Shown: piece after piece, positions 48,337-56,777 of the stretch
Numbering within the stretch: position 1 is the first letter of the stretch
Layout: each line of letters begins with the position of its first letter
Source of the DNA: an uncultured Lachnospiraceae bacterium
GTDB taxonomy: Bacteria; Bacillota; Clostridia; Lachnospirales; Lachnospiraceae
Reading direction: 5' to 3'
Length of the DNA stretch: 64,000 nt
Assembly: GCA_910588875.1 (NCBI GenBank)
Contig: CAJURT010000004.1
Location: forward strand, 1 to 64,000
Notes under the pieces: generated by a model
The model's input: only the letters and a program-made list of their open reading frames with translations
Databases searched by the model: none
What the model was told of the DNA's origin: nothing
Translations under genes and position numbers: made by a program

Positions 48337-49164
48337 CTATAATGTAATCGTGCCCACTTCCCTGCTGGCATTCATCATCATCTGCAGGCGCAGGATCTGG
48401 ATCAGGCTGGCATAGCTTGCCTTATCCATGGTTATGGTATCCCCATCCTCCGATACAGTCCCCATCAGCCCCAGCGCCTCCGTGCTTCCCAAAGACGCGC
48501 CGTAAAGGCTTGCCAGAGGGTTGTAGGAAGTGCCGTAGAGGCTGGAAAACGGATTGTAGGAGGAACCGTAAAGGCCCGATAGCTGGCCATAAGAAGAGCC
48601 ATAGAGGCCTGACAGCTGCCCTGTGCTGCCGCTCACCGTCTTTCCGGCGTACAGAGGGGCTCCGTTCATATAGGAAATAACCTTCTTTACATAGTTTTGG
48701 GTCTCCTTATACGGCGGAATGCCGCCATATTTCTGCACGCTGTTAGGGCCTGCATTATAAGCCGCCAAGGCCAGGCTCACGTCTCCCCCGAAACGGTCTA
48801 AATTCTCCCGCAGGTATTTCGTGCCTCCCATAATGTTCTGCCTCGCATCGTAGGGGTCCGAAACCCCCAGGGAACGGGCAGTCCCGGGCATAAGCTGCAT
48901 CACCCCAATCGCCCCCGCCTTGGAGACCACATTGGTATTAAAGTCGGACTCTGCCTTTGCCACTGCCTTAACCAGGTTAAGAGGCACCCCATACCGGGAT
49001 GCCGCCTCCTCAAATATGGCATCCATGCTCTCCGGGGCGCCCAGGACGGCATTGTGGAATACCGTCTGGAAATCCCCGCCGGACGCTCCCGGCTGGGCCA
49101 TCGCCCTGTAAACGTTCTGCGTATCCTGTGTATTTAGCGCCGCTGCTGATGTTACCAATCCCAT
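48337..49164 (-). CDS. lytic transglycosylase (SLT domain) without signal peptide
   Basis: A 275-aa protein. The SLT/goose-lysozyme-like domain (about residues 48-160) has VKAVAKAESDFNTNVVSKAGAIGVMQLMPGTA with the catalytic glutamate, and SLALAAYNAGPNSVQKYGGIPPYKETQNYV. Four C-terminal repeats of the type LYGSSY (about 185-235) follow. No signal peptide or membrane helix is seen, so export through the flagellar type III route, as for FlgJ-like enzymes, is plausible but inferred. It would cut peptidoglycan for flagellar passage or remodelling. It lies in the sigma-28-driven operon. Confidence 0.85.
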   Translation of the reverse strand: MGLVTSAAALNTQDTQNVYRAMAQPGASGGDFQTVFHNAVLGAPESMDAIFEEAASRYGVPLNLVKAVAKAESDFNTNVVSKAGAIGVMQLMPGTARSLGVSDPYDARQNIMGGTKYLRENLDRFGGDVSLALAAYNAGPNSVQKYGGIPPYKETQNYVKKVISYMNGAPLYAGKTVSGSTGQLSGLYGSSYGQLSGLYGSSYNPFSSLYGTSYNPLASLYGASLGSTEALGLMGTVSEDGDTITMDKASYASLIQILRLQMMMNASREVGTITL

Positions 49165-49195
49165 GATGTATGTTCCTCTTTCTTTAAGATAATTG

Positions 49196-50503
49196 TCACC
49201 GTATCTCTGCCCCGTCCGCGCCTAATTGCCTTCCGCTGACCGTGGTATCCGCCGCCATGCTGCCGTCACTGTACAGAAAATAATTTTTCCCCTCAACCGT
49301 GATCCATCCGGTCAGCATCCGGCCGCTCTGGTCCATAAAATACCATTTGCCGTCCAACTGCACCCAATACCGCCGCATCAGCCCGGAACCGTCTAAGTAA
49401 TACCACTCTCCCTGGCGGGGCTGGATCCACCCGGTGCACATATCCCCGTTATTGCCCAGATAGTACCAGGAATCCCCGGAGGGATTCACCCATCCGGTCT
49501 GCATCACGCCGTTCCCGTCCATATAATACCAGAAACCGCCGATATTCTGCCATCCCCTGGCCATATTTCCATTCTGGTCAAAATAATACCATTGGCTGGA
49601 TACCTTCTTCCAGGTATCGGCAGCCTTCCTGCCGTCCGGCAGGATGTAATTGTTCCCCCGGATCGCACCGCCGTCATTCGCCCCGTTGCCCGGTCCTGCC
49701 CCGCTGCCGGCAGAATTCCCCGGAGAACTGCTGGTGCCGGAACTCCCGCCTCCGCTGCTGCCATTGTTCCAGTTCTCCCAGTCATCCGCATCAAATTCCT
49801 GATCCGAGGAAGTGATAAAGGAACCCTCCTTCAGGTATTTCTTCTCCTCCGAGGTAATGGGGATCGCCTTGACTTCATAGTAATAGGTCTTATCCACGTC
49901 ATCCATGTACTCTGTCAGGTTACAGGAATTTGCTCCGTTCACCGTGATCCGTTTAATCACTTTGTTGTCCCCATATAATACCAGGGAATATCCCGGGGCA
50001 TAATCCACCGCCTTCCAGACCGCACGCTTGCGCGACGAACTCCAGCCCGCCTCCGAGGTGTCACCCAAAACCGTAACCGGCTTATAATCCACCTTGACCT
50101 GAAGCGTGCCGTCATCCAGGGCTTTGGCCGACACAAAGTCCGCCCCTGTCACTTTGCATTTGGAACGGTTTAAAGAAACAGGGAACACCTTCCCTTCATC
50201 CGCATTCACCGTGATCTCCACCCGCACCTTTTTGCCGGGCTTCCACCTGTCGTAATCTGTCCGAAACTGGACATCCCCCAGGGTACATCCCGTTCCGCTG
50301 ACACTGATCTCCGGCTCCGGGATCTCCTCCGGCTCCCCGAACGTGGATTTCAGCGTGACAGTCAGGCTTTCCACCACACTGGAATCCGCCCCATAGCTGA
50401 CAGTTCCCCGGCCTGCCCCAATCCCTGCAAGAACCACTGCCGCCATCAGGCACACCCCTGACTTTGCCGCCCTCCTCCAGGCAGCCATCCTAACCTTCTG
50501 CAT
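49196..50503 (-). CDS. secreted cell-wall-binding repeat protein (choline-binding type)
   Basis: A 435-aa protein. The N-terminal signal peptide has a hydrophobic core about residues 14-30. It is followed by a beta-rich region (about 40-240) shared with the next protein upstream, a Gly/Ser/Asn-rich linker (about 255-290), and about six wall-binding repeats of the type GWxxxGGxWYYxDxxGxM to the C-terminus. Such repeats bind choline or other wall glycans. The ATG at 50503 follows AAAGGACAGGCGGAA. An alternative ATG at 50536 overlaps the upstream stop (ATGA). No catalytic domain is visible, so it may be structural or adhesive. Confidence 0.85.
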   Translation of the reverse strand: MQKVRMAAWRRAAKSGVCLMAAVVLAGIGAGRGTVSYGADSSVVESLTVTLKSTFGEPEEIPEPEISVSGTGCTLGDVQFRTDYDRWKPGKKVRVEITVNADEGKVFPVSLNRSKCKVTGADFVSAKALDDGTLQVKVDYKPVTVLGDTSEAGWSSSRKRAVWKAVDYAPGYSLVLYGDNKVIKRITVNGANSCNLTEYMDDVDKTYYYEVKAIPITSEEKKYLKEGSFITSSDQEFDADDWENWNNGSSGGGSSGTSSSPGNSAGSGAGPGNGANDGGAIRGNNYILPDGRKAADTWKKVSSQWYYFDQNGNMARGWQNIGGFWYYMDGNGVMQTGWVNPSGDSWYYLGNNGDMCTGWIQPRQGEWYYLDGSGLMRRYWVQLDGKWYFMDQSGRMLTGWITVEGKNYFLYSDGSMAADTTVSGRQLGADGAEIR

Positions 50504-50532
50504 TTCCGCCTGTCCTTTCCCTCTGCCGGATG

Positions 50533-51909
50533 TCATCTCCAGATCCCGTCGGAATCAATGGGGAAGCCGTCCACCTGTGTATCGTGGGCCATCTCCCCGG
50601 AACCGGGATAGAAATAATACCAGCTTCCGTCAACCTGGTTCCAGCCCTCCAAAAGTTCCCCGTTGGAATCCGCAAAATAAGTTTTCTCGTCCCTGCGGAT
50701 CCACCCGGTAAACATTGCCCCCTGCAGGCTGTTCTCCACCGTATTTAAGTAATAAGTCTTGCCCTTCTCCTTCAGCCACCCCGTATACATGCTGCCGTCC
50801 TCATTAAAATAGAAATAATAGGGTCCGATCACCCGCCATCCGGGGGATACCATCGTCCCCTTCGGCATCGTCCCCTCGGCCTCCGGGCGGAAATAATACC
50901 AGGAGCCGCCGATCTGGGACCACCCTACTGCCATCTGCCCGTTATCATACAGGTAATACCGCTCCTGCCCGGACTGCCTCCAGCCCGTAGCCATGGCGCC
51001 GTCCTCGTTAAAATAGTACCACACCCCGTCAATCTCCGACCAGCCGTCCCTTAACAGGTTCCCGTCGGGATAACGGTATTTCCAGGTATCCCCTTCCTTA
51101 AACCACCCTACGGGATCCTTCGTGCCCTTTACCACCGAAGCATTGCCTGACTGCTGCCCTTTGCCGTCCGACACATACCGGTCCGTAATCTCCAGTTCCC
51201 CGGACTCCACCCAGTCACTCTTCTTGCCATACTTTTCCTGGGCATCGGTCCCCGGGATGGTGCGCACCTTGAAGGTATATTCCCCCTCTTTCGTCATATA
51301 GGGATAGAAATTATAGCTTTTTGAAGACACCTTGGCCACTTTATGTACACTCTTCTCGTCCCGGAACAGCTGCAGTTCGTAATACCCGGAATCGTTATCC
51401 GGCTCTTCCCACCGGGCTTCCCCCAGGTTCTTCTCGTTCCAGTAGGCATCCCTCGGAGGGTCATACTCGCCCTTCACCGGCTTGACCCGCAGGGTAACCA
51501 CCAGGGAATCCCCGTCCCGCTTTGCGGAGACGAAACTGCCTCCGCTGACCTTGACATTGGATGCCTTGTAGCTGGCAAGGAAATAGTGCTCGCTCACGTC
51601 CTCCGGCTCCAGAGTCACCATCAGCCTCGGTTCATCGGAAGGAAGCACCGTCTTGGAACCCTTATCCACCCATTCTGCCTCCGTCAGCGTATAATAGGAG
51701 CCGCTGCAGCTTACCACCACGCCCCCGTCCTCAGCCGTGCTGTTGCCGATCTCAATCTCCGGCAGGCTCTTCCCCGGCTCCAGCTTGGAGGACACCCGCA
51801 CGCTCACCGTGTTAATCGGCTTCGTGGCCGCAAATGACTCCAAAGGCACACACACCAGGCTGCAAACCGCAAGAAACCAAGCTATGCTTCTTTTTATCCT
51901 TAAATTCAT
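50533..51909 (-). CDS. secreted cell-wall-binding repeat protein (choline-binding type, paralogue)
   Basis: A 458-aa protein. The signal peptide RIKRSIAWFLAVCSLVCVPLESFA ends near residue 26. A beta-rich N-terminal region (about 30-225) follows, then about eight wall-binding repeats (for example GWSEIDGVWYYFNEDG and GWNQVDGSWYYFYPGSG). It shares the N-terminal domain type with the next gene. The ATG at 51909 has AGGAGGATTTT ahead; the much longer upstream frame is out-of-frame DNA of the FlhB-like gene. It is inside the late flagellar operon, which is an unusual place for this family. Confidence 0.87.
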   Translation of the reverse strand: MNLRIKRSIAWFLAVCSLVCVPLESFAATKPINTVSVRVSSKLEPGKSLPEIEIGNSTAEDGGVVVSCSGSYYTLTEAEWVDKGSKTVLPSDEPRLMVTLEPEDVSEHYFLASYKASNVKVSGGSFVSAKRDGDSLVVTLRVKPVKGEYDPPRDAYWNEKNLGEARWEEPDNDSGYYELQLFRDEKSVHKVAKVSSKSYNFYPYMTKEGEYTFKVRTIPGTDAQEKYGKKSDWVESGELEITDRYVSDGKGQQSGNASVVKGTKDPVGWFKEGDTWKYRYPDGNLLRDGWSEIDGVWYYFNEDGAMATGWRQSGQERYYLYDNGQMAVGWSQIGGSWYYFRPEAEGTMPKGTMVSPGWRVIGPYYFYFNEDGSMYTGWLKEKGKTYYLNTVENSLQGAMFTGWIRRDEKTYFADSNGELLEGWNQVDGSWYYFYPGSGEMAHDTQVDGFPIDSDGIWR

Positions 51910-51934
51910 AAAATCCTCCTGACTGGCCGTATCC

Positions 51935-52336
51935 TCAGCCTTCCGGGGCGCCGCCCTCCTGCCGGGAGCCCCCCTCTGCGGGCAAGCCATCTCCTTCCCC
52001 GCCGGGAAGCTGCTGCCCCATTCCTTCCTGCCCTTCCATCTCCCCAGGATCCGGCGCCTCATTCTTCTCCGGCACATATCCCAGGAAATAGATATAGATA
52101 TCAACAATGGCCTGGTACAGTTCCTTCGGGATCTCCGACCCCAGCTGCAGCTGGGTAAGCAGCGTGGCCAGGGAAGCGTCCTCATATACCGGCACCCCCG
52201 CCTCCATGGCCGTCTCGGTAATCTTCTCCGCAAGATACCCCATGCCCGAGGCAACAATCACCGGCGCCCCGTTCTTATCCGGGTTGTATTTTAAAGCGAC
52301 AGCCTTCTGCCGCATCAAATCATCAAATTCTGACAT
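51935..52336 (-). CDS. FlhB-like export-gate C-terminal domain protein (YlqH/FhlB type)
   Basis: A 133-aa protein matching only the cytoplasmic part of FlhB. ALKYNPDKNGAPVIVASGMGYLAEKITETAMEAGVPVYEDASLATLL covers the C-terminal FlhB domain, but the NPTH autocleavage motif and membrane helices are absent. A Gly/Glu-rich tail follows. In Bacillus the similar ylqH lies next to ylqG, as here with the FliK-like gene. It may modulate substrate switching of the flagellar export gate. The ATG at 52336 (AAGGAGAGG ahead) overlaps the end of the FliK-like gene by 14 bases. Confidence 0.85.
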   Translation of the reverse strand: MSEFDDLMRQKAVALKYNPDKNGAPVIVASGMGYLAEKITETAMEAGVPVYEDASLATLLTQLQLGSEIPKELYQAIVDIYIYFLGYVPEKNEAPDPGEMEGQEGMGQQLPGGEGDGLPAEGGSRQEGGAPEG

Positions 52337-53753
52337 TGATCGTCCTCTCCTTCTCCCGGATCTCCGGAAACACCTCATCCACCCTCCGGTCACGGACACG
52401 TTCCCGGATCAGAAGCTGGTTAAAACGGAGTCCATTCTTCTTGAGGATATCCGCCACCTCTGCCTGGATCTTCTTATCTTGTTTTGCCAGCTGCGGCGGC
52501 ACAAACAGCTGAACCCGGGACTGTCTGTCCTGCAAAGTCATCACCATCTCAAACTTTCCCAAGGTCTGAATATCAAACTTCAAAAACAGCTTGATCTTCC
52601 TGGCATCCTCCTCAAAGTCCTTCTTCGCATCCGGATCCACCCACATTTCCGACATCACATTGTTGTCCTCGTACTGAAAGGGGAGGACAAAATGAAGCAG
52701 GGGCATATATACGCTCTCATTGATGAGCATCCCGTTCATAATATTGTAAAACTGCTGTACGTTCTCCAAGCCGCCATGGCCGTTGGCCCCCTTCAGGAGG
52801 AGGGCAGACAGGCTGTCAGCAAACTCCGACAGGGGCGGATGAGCCTCCCTTGCCCCGGCCATCAAAAGCTGTTCCAGATCTGCGTCCGCATCCCCCTTAA
52901 AAAGCCGCCCAAAATCCCGGATCCCCAGCAAACTGTCAAACAGTTCAAACAGATGCCCTTTTCCTCCGTTCTGGTATCTCACCGCATGGAAAACCAGGAG
53001 CATAGCCGCTTCACGGACTGCCCCGTAATCATGGGTCCTCGACACATAAGAAGACAGGAACGGAATCAGCCTCTGGTTCAGGATGCCGGTATTTTCCTCC
53101 GTATCCCCGTTGGCCGCATCCCAGTTCATGGAATCTGCTAACCCCCTGAACTCCTCCCGGTAGGCACGGAGCAGCAGCTGTTCAATGTCCTCTGTCAGGG
53201 CCCGCATCTGCTGCAGAAGATGGGCCCCGGAAGAATAGTCATTATATCCTTTCAGAAAATTCAGCACAGCCTCCTTCAGCCGTTCAGAAGGGCTCTGTGC
53301 CAGCACAGAACGGAGACGGTTAAAGAAATCCCCGGAAAACCTGGCCTGCAGTTCCCCCTGCCCCTGCAGATATTCCAAAAGATCCTGCGGGGAATCCATA
53401 CGCATAGACATCAGGAAACGTTCGATCAGGGCGGTCACTTCCGCCTGGTCTGCCCCTTTCAGCCCTGCCATATCCCCAAACAGCAGGCGTTCCATCACTT
53501 CTGAGAGGTTCCCATTCTCCCCCAGCCCCTTGACAAAAGCACCATAATTGCTGTCATAATTTACAGCACTGAATAAGTCATCCTGGGTACTGTTGCCGGT
53601 CTGATCCCCGTCCTTGTTATCCGCACGGACCACCCGGGTAGGATCCACCGGATTATGGACCGCCTGGCCTGCCTGCCTGGGATCCTGGGGATTCAGGATA
53701 TTCCGGTTATCTGTATTCAGATTCGGCGTGGTTACCTGTAAGATATTTGACAT
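52323..53753 (-). CDS. FliK/YlqG-like flagellar operon protein
   Basis: A 476-aa cytoplasmic protein with no signal peptide. The N-terminal 60 residues are polar (Asn/Gln/Asp-rich, perhaps an export signal). The middle is helical. The C-terminal region (about 385-470, LFLKFDIQTLGKFEMVMTLQDRQSRVQLFVPPQ) resembles the hook-length-control C-terminal fold. Its pairing with an FlhB-like gene supports a role in export or hook-length control, but sequence identity to a known family is not strong. The start follows GGAGGACAT. It is the first gene of a seven-gene operon under a sigma-28-type promoter. Confidence 0.65.
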   Translation of the reverse strand: MSNILQVTTPNLNTDNRNILNPQDPRQAGQAVHNPVDPTRVVRADNKDGDQTGNSTQDDLFSAVNYDSNYGAFVKGLGENGNLSEVMERLLFGDMAGLKGADQAEVTALIERFLMSMRMDSPQDLLEYLQGQGELQARFSGDFFNRLRSVLAQSPSERLKEAVLNFLKGYNDYSSGAHLLQQMRALTEDIEQLLLRAYREEFRGLADSMNWDAANGDTEENTGILNQRLIPFLSSYVSRTHDYGAVREAAMLLVFHAVRYQNGGKGHLFELFDSLLGIRDFGRLFKGDADADLEQLLMAGAREAHPPLSEFADSLSALLLKGANGHGGLENVQQFYNIMNGMLINESVYMPLLHFVLPFQYEDNNVMSEMWVDPDAKKDFEEDARKIKLFLKFDIQTLGKFEMVMTLQDRQSRVQLFVPPQLAKQDKKIQAEVADILKKNGLRFNQLLIRERVRDRRVDEVFPEIREKERTINVRI

Positions 53754-53804
53754 ATGTCCTCCAGCTTGTATCTTTTATATCATTTAAATATCATTATCAT
53801 TTAT

Positions 53805-53831
53805 ATATCGGCGTGTTTTAACAAATCATAA
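53805..53831 (-). promoter_or_regulatory. sigma-28-type promoter of the FliK-like to GT2 operon
   Basis: On the minus strand, TTAT (53831-53828), 15 bases, perfect GCCGATAT (53812-53805), about 50 bases upstream of the first gene. Confidence 0.82.
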
Positions 53832-53936
53832 CCTTGTACCTGGCCGCAGTTCCTGCCCATATCTGTTATTATATTCGTTTTTTCCTTTTTGCACAAGATC
53901 TTTCCTCTTTTTTGCAGAAAAACTTGCCGCCTGAGG

Positions 53937-53963
53937 TTATATTCCACCAAAAAATGCCGATAT
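53937..53963 (+). promoter_or_regulatory. sigma-28-type promoter of the flgM-csrA operon
   Basis: TTAT (53937-53940), 15 bases, perfect GCCGATAT (53956-53963), 45 bases upstream of flgM. It is divergent from and identical in both boxes to the FliK-operon promoter. Confidence 0.82.
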
Positions 53964-54008
53964 TCAAGACATATAGGATTTACCTGCATCCATAGAAGGG
54001 AGGTAGCT

Positions 54009-54311
54009 ATGAACGTTGTATTCCGAACCACGAACAGCCAGCCTTACCGTACGCCCGTGTCCGCACCGCGTAAGCACACGGCTCCGGCCGCCACGGTAAA
54101 AGGCGATTATGATACGGTAAATATCCGGAGGCCGCAAGCCGCACAAGACGACGAGGAAAGTTTTGCCCGGATCTTGGCGCGCAGGGCCGCAGCCCAGCTT
54201 GGCAGCGGGGCAAGCCAGGAGCGTGTCCAGGAACTTGGCCGCAGGGTTGCAGACGGCACCTATCAGCCGGACGCCCAGAGAATTGCCGGGCGGATGCTTG
54301 GCCTTAGCTGA
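54009..54311 (+). CDS. flgM: anti-sigma-28 factor FlgM
   Basis: A 100-aa protein that holds sigma-28 until it is secreted through the completed hook. The N-terminus is unstructured and polar. The C-terminal helices (about 48-98, SFARILARRAAAQLG and RVQELGRRVADGTYQPDAQRIAGRML) contain the DGTYxxDxxxIA signature of FlgM. The start has GGGAGGTAGCT ahead. Its own promoter is of the sigma-28 type, giving a feedback loop. Confidence 0.92.
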   Translation: MNVVFRTTNSQPYRTPVSAPRKHTAPAATVKGDYDTVNIRRPQAAQDDEESFARILARRAAAQLGSGASQERVQELGRRVADGTYQPDAQRIAGRMLGLS

Positions 54312-54345
54312 GCCCCGTCCCGCATAGAAGGGAGTTAATGAAATA

Positions 54346-54828
54346 TTGATAAACCATACGCAGGAATCATTGGAAGAATTTGCTGCCGTAATCCGGGAAC
54401 TGTCCGGTACGGCAGAGGAGATCGCCCGCATTGAGGAGGAGAAGGCATCCGCCGCTACGGATAAGCGCCATTACCTGATGGACAGTTTTATCCAGGAGGA
54501 ACAGGCCTCCATCCTCAAATTGCGCGGCCTGGAACAGCGCAGGCTCCGCTTAGCAGACGCCCTGGGATGGAAGTCATTGACCTTCCGCCAGATCCTAGAG
54601 AAGGCAGACCCGGCCGAGGCCTCTTTCCTGAATCCGGTTTTCTTGGATCTGGAACGCCAGCTGAAGCGTCTGGGGAATGCCCGTGAAGCTTCGGAGCGCA
54701 TCCTTGGCACCCGGATCCACGAACTTGAGGTTATCCTCGCGAGGAAGCAGGGCGGATCCTATGACAACACAGGGAATGTCAGCCTGAACGCACCCCCGCA
54801 TTCCAAGCTGCACGACAAATATGTATGA
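54346..54828 (+). CDS. flgN: FlgN-like flagellar export chaperone
   Basis: A 160-aa, mostly helical protein in the position of flgN (yvyG) between flgM and flgK, and the expected chaperone of FlgK and FlgL. It has no sharp motif; assignment rests on context, size and helical heptads (about 5-140). The start is unclear. The best ribosome site, AAGGGAG, serves an ATG at 54338 that reads only three codons (ATG AAA TAT TGA). The long frame begins with TTG at 54346, overlapping that stop region. Possible reasons are a real TTG start coupled to a tiny leader or a one-base error. Confidence 0.8.
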   Translation: MINHTQESLEEFAAVIRELSGTAEEIARIEEEKASAATDKRHYLMDSFIQEEQASILKLRGLEQRRLRLADALGWKSLTFRQILEKADPAEASFLNPVFLDLERQLKRLGNAREASERILGTRIHELEVILARKQGGSYDNTGNVSLNAPPHSKLHDKYV

Positions 54829-54900
54829 CCTGTTTTTATTTTTTTAATTATCTATATTGTTATATTCTATAATAGCAGAAAATACTTTGGAGGACGAATT

Positions 54901-56745
54901 ATGCTGCGAGCAACTTTCGCCGGTTTTTCAACCGCTTATTCCGCCTTGCAGGCGAGCCAGAAACGGTTGGATATTGTCGGCCAGAACCTTTCCAATATGA
55001 ATACCCCGGGGTATACCAGGCAGGCTCTCAAGACATCCAGCTTAAATTATACCCACCCTGTTGCCCACTACACGAACGGTTCCGAGACGTCCGTGGGTTT
55101 TGGTGTGCACATGGATAAGGTTACCCAGCTGCGTGACCCATACTTAGATGCCCAGTACCGGGATCAGATCCGTAAATCCGGGTATTCGGACGGGATCCAG
55201 ACGGCGTTTGACCGCTTAGCCGGTATCTTCGACGAGTCAGAGATCAACGGCATCCGCAAGGCATTTGACGATATTGAGGCCACTCTGCTTAACATGCAGG
55301 ATGCATCCAAGATCAACGACCCGATCTACGAATCGGAACTCCGCGCCCGCATGCAGGCCCTGACAAACCTGCTGAATGACGCCGACCGCAAGATTACCGA
55401 GGCTGAGAAGGATGAGTACACCCGCCTAGACGGTGAGAGCACTACCCAGAACGGCGCCGAGCAGAATATCAATGAGATCATAAAGCAGATCGGCAACCTG
55501 AACCGCCAGATCAAGGATAACCAGATTTTCGGCCAGCCGAGTTTGGAACTCATGGACGAACGCAACATGCTGTTAGATGAACTTGCCAGCTACATCCCGA
55601 TTGAGGTTACTTATTACAAAGACAAAGACCATGACGGCATAGATGAGAACGGCAATCCGGCGCCCGGCGAAAATTACTACCTTGACTCCAACGGCCATCC
55701 CTATGCCAAGAAAGACTGGCCGGATGATTTGCGGGTGGATATGCTGTATGTGGATAAGGACGGTGTTACCCAGCGCATCACTCTCGTGGAAGGGACTGTG
55801 GGGAACAAGGACGACAATATCGGCCATCTTGATATCCATTTGACGGATAAGGCTGACCCCACGAAAAAACCGCTCACATATGACCATTCCACAACAGATA
55901 TTAACGTTATTTTCACTTCTGCCAAACTTGACAGCAAAGGCAATGCAAAAAATGATACCCTTACGCTGGAGACAGATAAGGATCAAACTTCCCGTCTGCC
56001 GGATAATTCCGGTTCCCTCCAGGCCAGCCTGGATATGTTATGGAAAGCCGGGGAGAACAAAAACCTGCAGGATGACGCTATCGCCGGAAACAGTGTAAAC
56101 GGTTATGGATTCTACCGGAACCAGCTGGACACTTTGGCAGAGGCCTTTGCCACTGTGATCAACAAGATCAATATTGCCGGGAGCAGCAATGACCCTAACA
56201 ATTTAGACAATAACCAGTTTTTGATTGCCAACCGGGACAACAATACAGCTACCGGGATCACGGCTGCCAATATCGGTATTAATATTGAATGGAGCAACGG
56301 TTCGGTTCATGTCAGCAAGTCCGGTGAAAGTGCCAACGAGACTATCCTGAACCTCCACAAAGCGATGAGTGCATCCTGGCCGCCCAAGGGCGGAGCCTTT
56401 ACAGGGATGAATGGCCAGCCGATCCCCGGGCTTGACGGCAATGACCCGGACATAAAACAATTATTGGAGAAAATGAAAGACAACGCTTTCTCCGATTTTA
56501 CGAACTACACCGCAACTATCCTGGCCAATGACTCTTATAGCAACAAAAACTCTTTAAAGACCAATATCACGGTATTAAACGGCATCCAGGAGTCCCGGGA
56601 TTCCGTGTCCGGCGTCAGCTTAGACGAGGAAGCTGCCAATATGATGGTATATATGTCTGCCTACAATGCAGCCTCCCGCCTTATGACCACTTTAGATGAA
56701 GCACTGAACATCCTGATTAACAACACCGGCCTTGTCGGACGTTAA
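54901..56745 (+). CDS. flgK: flagellar hook-associated protein 1 (FlgK)
   Basis: A 614-aa hook-filament junction protein. The N-terminal rod/hook motif is FSTAYSALQASQKRLDIVGQNLSNMNTPGYTRQ. The C-terminal GVSLDEEAANMMVYMSAYNAASRLMTTLDEALNILINN is the standard coiled-coil end. The central region is longer than in many FlgK and contains calcium-loop-like acidic stretches (DKDHDGIDENGNP at about residues 240-255). The start follows GGAGGACGAATT. It is exported by the flagellar apparatus. Confidence 0.96.
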   Translation: MLRATFAGFSTAYSALQASQKRLDIVGQNLSNMNTPGYTRQALKTSSLNYTHPVAHYTNGSETSVGFGVHMDKVTQLRDPYLDAQYRDQIRKSGYSDGIQTAFDRLAGIFDESEINGIRKAFDDIEATLLNMQDASKINDPIYESELRARMQALTNLLNDADRKITEAEKDEYTRLDGESTTQNGAEQNINEIIKQIGNLNRQIKDNQIFGQPSLELMDERNMLLDELASYIPIEVTYYKDKDHDGIDENGNPAPGENYYLDSNGHPYAKKDWPDDLRVDMLYVDKDGVTQRITLVEGTVGNKDDNIGHLDIHLTDKADPTKKPLTYDHSTTDINVIFTSAKLDSKGNAKNDTLTLETDKDQTSRLPDNSGSLQASLDMLWKAGENKNLQDDAIAGNSVNGYGFYRNQLDTLAEAFATVINKINIAGSSNDPNNLDNNQFLIANRDNNTATGITAANIGINIEWSNGSVHVSKSGESANETILNLHKAMSASWPPKGGAFTGMNGQPIPGLDGNDPDIKQLLEKMKDNAFSDFTNYTATILANDSYSNKNSLKTNITVLNGIQESRDSVSGVSLDEEAANMMVYMSAYNAASRLMTTLDEALNILINNTGLVGR

Positions 56746-56777
56746 CCAGCACCATAACGAATTACGGAGGTAGCAAC

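Noticed and set aside
51910..52257. N-terminal extension of the wall-binding protein (Arg/Trp-rich)
   Set aside because: It is the out-of-frame reading of the FlhB-like gene; a signal peptide with a strong ribosome site starts at 51909.
54845..54873. TATAAT upstream of flgK as a separate promoter
   Set aside because: The -10 is perfect, but no -35 is found at 16-18 bases and the region is simply A/T-rich.
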